Shown here: piece by piece, positions 59,563 through 64,000 of the stretch
Layout: each line of letters begins with the position of its first letter
Position numbering within the stretch: the stretch's first letter is position 1
Program-made: the position numbers and the translations under genes
From: an uncultured Pseudomonadales bacterium
Lineage (GTDB): Bacteria > Pseudomonadota > Gammaproteobacteria > Pseudomonadales > Azotimanducaceae
Length of the DNA stretch: 64,000 nucleotides
Assembly: GCA_958296025.1 (NCBI GenBank)
Contig: OY282430.1
Coordinates: 1,984,001 to 2,048,000, forward strand
Direction of reading: 5' to 3'
Notes under the pieces: model-generated
The model's input: only the letters and a program-made list of their open reading frames with translations
Told to the model about the DNA's origin: nothing
Databases searched by the model: none

Positions 59563-60261
59563 ATGACGAAATCATCTCCTCCGCTCCAATGCGCACACCC
59601 CCCTAGCCGGGTCTTTCAGCGGGACCGGCTGCGTCAAGCGGTTCCTGCACGACGGCCGGGCGCGTTGCCCGTTTTTTTGGCGTTCTTCGCGTTGGTCGTC
59701 GGCTGCGCCGGCGCCAAGGTGGCGGTACCCATCCAGTTTCCGACGCCCTTGGTGGAGAAGGTGCCTCTGCCCATCGGCCTTTACCTCGATGAGGCGCTGC
59801 TCTCCTACAAGCATGAAGAGAGCCTGGAACAGCGCGGAGACTGGGAGATCGAGCTCGGTTCGGCGCAGCCGTCCATGTTCGCCAACCTGCTGACCGGCAT
59901 GTTCATCGGCTATCGGCGGGTGCAGCAATTGGAAGGCAGCCATCCTGACGTCGCCGGAGTGCTTTTCCCGTCCATTGAGGAAGTGCAGTTCTCCACTCCG
60001 GAGCAGAGCCGCTCGGACTACTACGAAGTCTGGCTGCACTACCGCTTTAAGCTGCACGACAACCGAGGCGCGGCGCTCGGTGCCTGGGACCTGACCGCTT
60101 ACGGCAAGGCGCACAAGCAAAATCACGGCGGCGACGCCAGCGCCCTGCAGCAGGCGGCGATGTCCGCCTGCCGGGATGCCATGGCCTTCTTCACCCAGCA
60201 GTTCACCACCGTGCCTGTGGTGCAGGCTTGGTTGGCAAAGGAACTCGGGGCGGCGGCATGA
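59563..60261 (+). CDS. Predicted lipoprotein of unknown function
   Basis: A 232-residue protein with lipobox ALVVGC (Cys48). The segment before the signal helix is long (about 34 residues), so the true start may be further in. The mature part is compact alpha/beta (LPIGLYLDEALLSYKHEE, DYYEVWLHYRFKLHDNRG, GAWDLTAYGKAH). No family is recognised, though the shape resembles small outer-membrane assembly lipoproteins. Its stop overlaps the next lipoprotein start by ATGA. Confidence 0.7.
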   Translation: MTKSSPPLQCAHPPSRVFQRDRLRQAVPARRPGALPVFLAFFALVVGCAGAKVAVPIQFPTPLVEKVPLPIGLYLDEALLSYKHEESLEQRGDWEIELGSAQPSMFANLLTGMFIGYRRVQQLEGSHPDVAGVLFPSIEEVQFSTPEQSRSDYYEVWLHYRFKLHDNRGAALGAWDLTAYGKAHKQNHGGDASALQQAAMSACRDAMAFFTQQFTTVPVVQAWLAKELGAAA

Positions 60262-61070
60262 ACCGGCGCCGGACCGCGATGCGGATCACGCAAAAACCGC
60301 CCAACGAGGCATCGCCGCAAACTGGCCCCAGCGCGGTGCGCAAGCAAACAAACTTGGATTTTTTGTCAACGGATCCCAAGTTCAAGCGTCCTAAAGCGCT
60401 TGTACGGGCGAGCGGTCATTGCCGCACTTTGGCGGCCGTCCTGGCCTGTGCCCTGCTGACCGGCTGCGTCACCGCCACGGTGCAGGAGATCCGCGAGACG
60501 GATACCGCCATGACCGGCGGCGACACCGTCGTCGTGCTCGGCCGCCGCAGCCAGCCGACCACCGACGAAACAGAGCTGGACTTCATCACCTGCGTGGCGG
60601 ACAACCTAGACCGCGGCGCACAAGGCTTGAACGTCATCGAAGAGCAACAGTTCATCGACGCCACCTTTCCCTGGTTCGAGCCGCGCATCGCGCCGCTCAA
60701 CAACGCCGACCTGCCGGAGATCATAAAGCAGCTGCCGCTGGCGAGGCGCCTGGACCAAATGCAGCTGAAGTATCTGGTGTGGATAGAGGGCTCCACCCAA
60801 CGCATCGACCAGACCGGCTCCATGACTTGCGCCGTGACGCCGGGCGGCGGCGGCTGCTTCGGCTTCCTGTCCTGGGAGAACGATTCCTCCTACGAAGCCT
60901 CCATTTGGGACGTGGAGACCGGCCAAAACGCCGGCAAGATCAGTTCCGAAGCCAGCGGCACCAGCTACATACCCGCCGTCATCGTGCCCATACCCATCAT
61001 CGCCCGGGTGCGCTCCTCAGCCTGCAGCAGCCTCGCCAACCAGTTGAAGGCATTCATCTCTCCGTCATAG
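60258..61070 (+). CDS. Predicted lipoprotein of unknown function, last gene of the envelope cluster
   Basis: A 270-residue protein with lipobox LLTGC (Cys70). The signal helix starts about 50 residues in, so the annotated ATG, chosen for its ATGA overlap, may be too far upstream. The mature part contains DTVVVLGRR and IEEQQFIDATFPWFEPR, then a Gly-rich strand pair around GGGGCFGFLSWEN. Function unknown. It is convergent with the MFS gene and closes the cluster. Confidence 0.7.
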   Translation: MNRRRTAMRITQKPPNEASPQTGPSAVRKQTNLDFLSTDPKFKRPKALVRASGHCRTLAAVLACALLTGCVTATVQEIRETDTAMTGGDTVVVLGRRSQPTTDETELDFITCVADNLDRGAQGLNVIEEQQFIDATFPWFEPRIAPLNNADLPEIIKQLPLARRLDQMQLKYLVWIEGSTQRIDQTGSMTCAVTPGGGGCFGFLSWENDSSYEASIWDVETGQNAGKISSEASGTSYIPAVIVPIPIIARVRSSACSSLANQLKAFISPS

Positions 61071-61075
61071 GCGGC

Positions 61076-61165
61076 CTACGCCCACAGCCAATCCAAATCC
61101 GCAAACGCCAACTGTCCGTTGAAGTTGTCACTGTTGTCCCCCGCGTTGGGCCTGTTGTCGAGCAT
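61076..61165 (-). other. 29-codon ORF directly after the MFS gene
   Basis: Its ATG follows the MFS stop without a gap (TAGATG). The peptide is rich in Asn, Asp and aromatics (DNSDNFNGQLAFADLDWLWA), unlike the usual Ala/Arg noise of antisense frames here. It could be a small coupled peptide or the worn C-terminus of another protein. Confidence 0.3.
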
Positions 61166-62485
61166 CTAAGGGTCCCTACGATCGGCGGCGCGGAGGCTTT
61201 GGGCGTAGGGCTTGCGGGCCAGTTGCAGGAGGGCGAGGCCGAGCAGGCCGAAGATGCTGGAGACGGTCACTAGGGAGTAGCGGACGCCCTCCCCTTCCGG
61301 GAAGACGTATTCGTTGAAAGCGCCGGTAATCGGCGGCCCCAACAGCATGCCCAGCGAGGTTACGAACAGATAGACCGCCGCCACCTGGGCGCGCAGATTC
61401 GGCGGCGTGATGACCGGCAGGGCGCCGGCGGCGATGCCGAAGGGCGAGTTGATGGCCGCCATGGCTGGGACGTAAAGCACGAAGGCCCAAAAGGCGTTCG
61501 GCGTGAATTGGATCGCCAAGATGATCAGGATGGCCGCAGCGCCGCCGGCCATGCCGCCGACGATGTTGGCGTCCGCGGCGCCCCGGTCGCTCAAGCGACG
61601 GGCCAGCAGGGCCACCAGAACCGGCCCGACCGGGCCGGCGATCAGGAAGATCCAGCCGAAGATCAGCGAAGCCTCCGCCGCCTCGTAGCCATGCACCCGC
61701 ACGAAGTAGGACACCGTCCAGAACACGAAGGCGTAGCCGGCCAGCACCAAGGAAAGGAAACCCAGATGATGCAGCCACAGGGTCGTGCGGTTGCTGCGGT
61801 AGAAGGCGGCGAGGTCGCGCAGCCGCCCGCCGCTGACCTGGGCGCCGCCGCGCCGCGCCGGCTCCCGCAGCAAGGCGAACAGCAGCGCCACGAGCAGCCC
61901 CGGCGCCCCCACATAGACGAAGGTTTGCTGCCAAGGCCGCAGTTCCCCAAAGATCGGCAGGGTCAACGGCGGCGCTTCCTGCACCAAGCCGAGCACGTAG
62001 CCGCCGATGATGAAGGCGATGCCGGAACCCATGATGGCGCCGGTCTGGAAAACCGAGAGCGCCAGCGGCACCCGCTGCCTGGGAAAGAAGTCCCCCACCA
62101 AGGAGGTCGCGGCCGGGCTTAGGGTGGCCTCGCCCACGCCCACGCCGATGCGGGCCAGCAGCACATGCCAAAAGCTGCGCGACAGGCCGCAGGCCATGGT
62201 CATCAGGGACCAGAAGAAGATGCCGGCGGCGATGATGAACTTGCGGCTTCTGTGGTCCGCCAGCCAAGCGATGGGTAAAGCGGCGATGGCGTAGAACACG
62301 GCGAAGACGCCGTACAGCCAGCCGATCTGCGCGTCGTTGACGCCCAGATCCGCCTTCATCGGATCGACCACAATGGCAACTACCTGCCGGTCGATGTAGG
62401 CCACCAGCGCCGCCAACACCAGCACGCCGACCACCGCCCAAGCGTAGGCTGGATTCGGATAGGCGTCGAGAGGCGGCTTGGCCAT
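61166..62485 (-). CDS. MFS transporter (spinster-like)
   Basis: A 439-residue transporter with twelve predicted helices. Family marks include ALVAYIDRQVVAIVVDPM in helix 1, the loop WLADHRSRKFII and the helix-4 motif RIGVGVGEATLSPAA typical of the spinster-like MFS group. ATG 62485 (MAKPPLDAY) begins just before helix 1. It lies 97 bases downstream of a TonB-dependent receptor gene on the same strand. Such pairs often handle one substrate across both membranes. The substrate is unknown. Confidence 0.9.
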   Translation of the reverse strand: MAKPPLDAYPNPAYAWAVVGVLVLAALVAYIDRQVVAIVVDPMKADLGVNDAQIGWLYGVFAVFYAIAALPIAWLADHRSRKFIIAAGIFFWSLMTMACGLSRSFWHVLLARIGVGVGEATLSPAATSLVGDFFPRQRVPLALSVFQTGAIMGSGIAFIIGGYVLGLVQEAPPLTLPIFGELRPWQQTFVYVGAPGLLVALLFALLREPARRGGAQVSGGRLRDLAAFYRSNRTTLWLHHLGFLSLVLAGYAFVFWTVSYFVRVHGYEAAEASLIFGWIFLIAGPVGPVLVALLARRLSDRGAADANIVGGMAGGAAAILIILAIQFTPNAFWAFVLYVPAMAAINSPFGIAAGALPVITPPNLRAQVAAVYLFVTSLGMLLGPPITGAFNEYVFPEGEGVRYSLVTVSSIFGLLGLALLQLARKPYAQSLRAADRRDP

Positions 62486-62582
62486 AGTCCTTGACGACCT
62501 AAGCCGCAGCAGGCATCCACCGCAAAGGTGGATGCCTGCTGTCGCCAGACGCGGCTCGCCGAAATCCGGCAAGCGACAGCGC

Positions 62583-64000
62583 CTACATCGTGTAGGAGAA
62601 CTCCACCGCGTAGGTTTGCGGGGCGCCCCAGCCTTGGAAGCCGGTCCTAAAGCCGCCCAAGAACAGGGCTTGCTCCCGCCACTGCTCGTCCGTGAGGTTC
62701 TTGCCGAAGGCGGCGATGCCCAAGGTGCCTCCGTTGTCCAGGGGCCATTCATAAGCCACACGGGCGTCCAGACCGAAGTAACCGCCCTCAAACAACCGTT
62801 GGTCGGCGCCGCCGCCGGTGTTCACCAACAGGAAGTCGCCGACCTTCTTCCAGCCAACGTTGGCGAAGAAACGCCCCGGCCCCACTTGCCGGTCAAACGC
62901 CAAGGTGACGGCGAGGTTCCAATCCGGCTGTCGGGAGTCGTCATTGCCCCCCAAGGTGCGCAACGTGCCGACCGGGTCCGTCACCCCTGGAACGCCGGTG
63001 ACGCAGGCGTCCAGAATGAAACAGTCGATGGTGTAGGCTTTGTTCTTGACGTCCAGGATGCCGCCGTTCACCACTAGGATGAAGTCATCATTCAACAGCC
63101 ATTGGGACTCCAGCTCAACCCCGGAGTACTCCGACGTGCCGCCGTTGTTGATGATGGTGGTCGTGCCCGGAATGGACCCCGGCGGCAAAGGGATGATGGA
63201 GCTGAACTGGGACCCGTCCCGCTCCAAGTAGAAGTAGGCCGCGTTCAGACGCAGGCGCCGGTCAAAGAACTCGTTCTTCAGCCCGACCTCGATTTGGAAG
63301 GCGTCCTCCGGCTGAAAGGCCGCTTCCGCGGGATCCCGCGCCGAGCGGATGCTGAAGCCGCCGCTGCGGAAACCCTCCGAGTAGCTGACGTAGGCGCGGT
63401 TTTGCTCAGTGATGGCCCAAGTGGCGGAGGCCAGCAAAATCACGTCGTCCCAGCTGTCTGACACTGCGTAGGCGTTGCCGGTCCGCTCCGGGCGACCGGC
63501 GAAGTCGAACTCCTGGGTAACCGGTGTGGTGTCGAAGGTACCGTCCGTATAGTCGAAGTAGGAGTTGTAGGCGTCCTTGTCCTCATTGATGTAGCGGGCG
63601 CCGAAGCTCAGTTCCAAGTTGTCCGTCGGCCGCCAGTTGATGGCCCCGAACAGGGCGATGGACTTGACGTCCTCACCGGCGCGCTGAATGCTGCGGGCGT
63701 TGGGGAATTGGCAGAGCGCGTCGCCGAGGCCCGGGTTGGCGCGCAGCGGCGCGGAGATGATGGATCCGATCACTGCGCAAGGTAATCCAACCAAGGCCGG
63801 ACTGAGGGCGGCAGGAGGTAGTTGCAGCACGTTGTTGGTGTTCTGCTGAAACTCCAGATCCGAACTGAAGTAGTAGAAGCCGACCAAGAAATCCACGTTG
63901 TCCGTAAAGTCCCCGGAGAGACGAATCTCCTGGGTGAATACCTCAAACTCCTGATCCCGCAAGGTGTGCAACTGCGCAAACGGAGTCGCGCCCCCGTCGA
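62583..64000 (-). CDS. TonB-dependent receptor, C-terminal part (cut by window end)
   Basis: The last about 472 residues of an outer-membrane receptor; the frame continues beyond base 64000, where the plug and signal peptide must lie. Typical barrel strands are visible (FTQEIRLSGDFTDN, NLELSFGARYINEDKDAY, RAYVSYSEGFRSGGFSIRSA, YSGVELESQWLLNDDFIL, GIAAFGKNLTDEQWREQALF), ending in AVEFSYTM. This is the style of receptors common in carbohydrate- or siderophore-scavenging marine proteobacteria. It needs a TonB-ExbB-ExbD motor. Likely cotranscribed with the MFS gene. Confidence 0.93.
   Translation of the reverse strand, partial: DGGATPFAQLHTLRDQEFEVFTQEIRLSGDFTDNVDFLVGFYYFSSDLEFQQNTNNVLQLPPAALSPALVGLPCAVIGSIISAPLRANPGLGDALCQFPNARSIQRAGEDVKSIALFGAINWRPTDNLELSFGARYINEDKDAYNSYFDYTDGTFDTTPVTQEFDFAGRPERTGNAYAVSDSWDDVILLASATWAITEQNRAYVSYSEGFRSGGFSIRSARDPAEAAFQPEDAFQIEVGLKNEFFDRRLRLNAAYFYLERDGSQFSSIIPLPPGSIPGTTTIINNGGTSEYSGVELESQWLLNDDFILVVNGGILDVKNKAYTIDCFILDACVTGVPGVTDPVGTLRTLGGNDDSRQPDWNLAVTLAFDRQVGPGRFFANVGWKKVGDFLLVNTGGGADQRLFEGGYFGLDARVAYEWPLDNGGTLGIAAFGKNLTDEQWREQALFLGGFRTGFQGWGAPQTYAVEFSYTM

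Overview
This is a GC-rich chromosomal window from a gammaproteobacterium. The gene orders tRNA-Pro/Arg/His-tig-clpP-clpX-hupB-ppiD and leuC-leuD-leuB-asd-fimV-truA-trpF-...-folC-dedD-cvpA-purF match the Pseudomonas-type arrangement. Two normally conserved members are missing: lon between clpX and hupB, and accD beside folC. I cannot name a genus from sequence alone. No rRNA or CRISPR array was seen.

Layout. (1) 1-9.3 kb is accessory DNA: a frameshifted IS1380-like element with terminal inverted repeats, a 33-base copy of a tmRNA (ssrA) 3' end that looks like an integration scar, a 1193-residue LOTUS/STAND-ATPase/PRTase-like protein that is a strong candidate conflict (antiphage) gene, an unknown two-gene cassette, and an Rpn-type PD-(D/E)XK nuclease/transposase gene surrounded by decayed partial copies of itself and of the cassette. 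(2) 9.4-19.7 kb is metabolism and transport: metH, a sulfite-reductase hemoprotein with its DUF934 partner, a CPA2 antiporter with no normal start codon, SohB and NhaB. (3) 19.8-34.4 kb is housekeeping: dnaQ, rnhA, a methyltransferase, ppiD, hupB, clpX, clpP, tig, three tRNAs, folD, lpxH, a DUF1289 protein, purF, cvpA, dedD and folC. (4) 34.4-46.6 kb is mostly amino-acid biosynthesis on the minus strand: trpA, trpB, trpF, truA, a short FimV-like LysM protein, asd, leuB, leuD, leuC, aroC, prmB and a DUF4892 protein.

(5) 46.9-61.1 kb is a plus-strand run of twelve closely spaced or overlapping genes for an unrecognised envelope machine: a TPR protein with a TonB-like C-terminus, two lipoproteins, a TPR membrane protein, a PEGA plus FGE/sulfatase-modifying-factor-fold protein, a small membrane-anchored protein, a MotA/TolQ/ExbB-type proton channel, an actin/Hsp70-like protein, two von Willebrand A proteins and two more lipoproteins. 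The two VWA proteins start with a membrane helix carrying an Asp in a context resembling the ExbD/TolR proton-binding helix. This suggests an ExbB-VWA motor that couples the proton gradient to the periplasm. (6) 61.2-64 kb holds an MFS transporter and the 3' part of a TonB-dependent receptor gene, cut by the window edge.

A recurring feature is tight translational coupling. Many neighbours overlap by ATGA, TGATG or GTGA, and several intergenic gaps are spanned by a tiny open frame that starts on the upstream stop codon and ends at or beside the downstream start (folC/dedD, purF/DUF1289, trpB/trpA, leuB/asd, asd/fimV, PEGA-FGE/next, Hsp70-like/VWA, VWA/VWA). The most promising undescribed systems are the VWA/ExbB envelope cluster and the LOTUS-STAND-PRTase protein.
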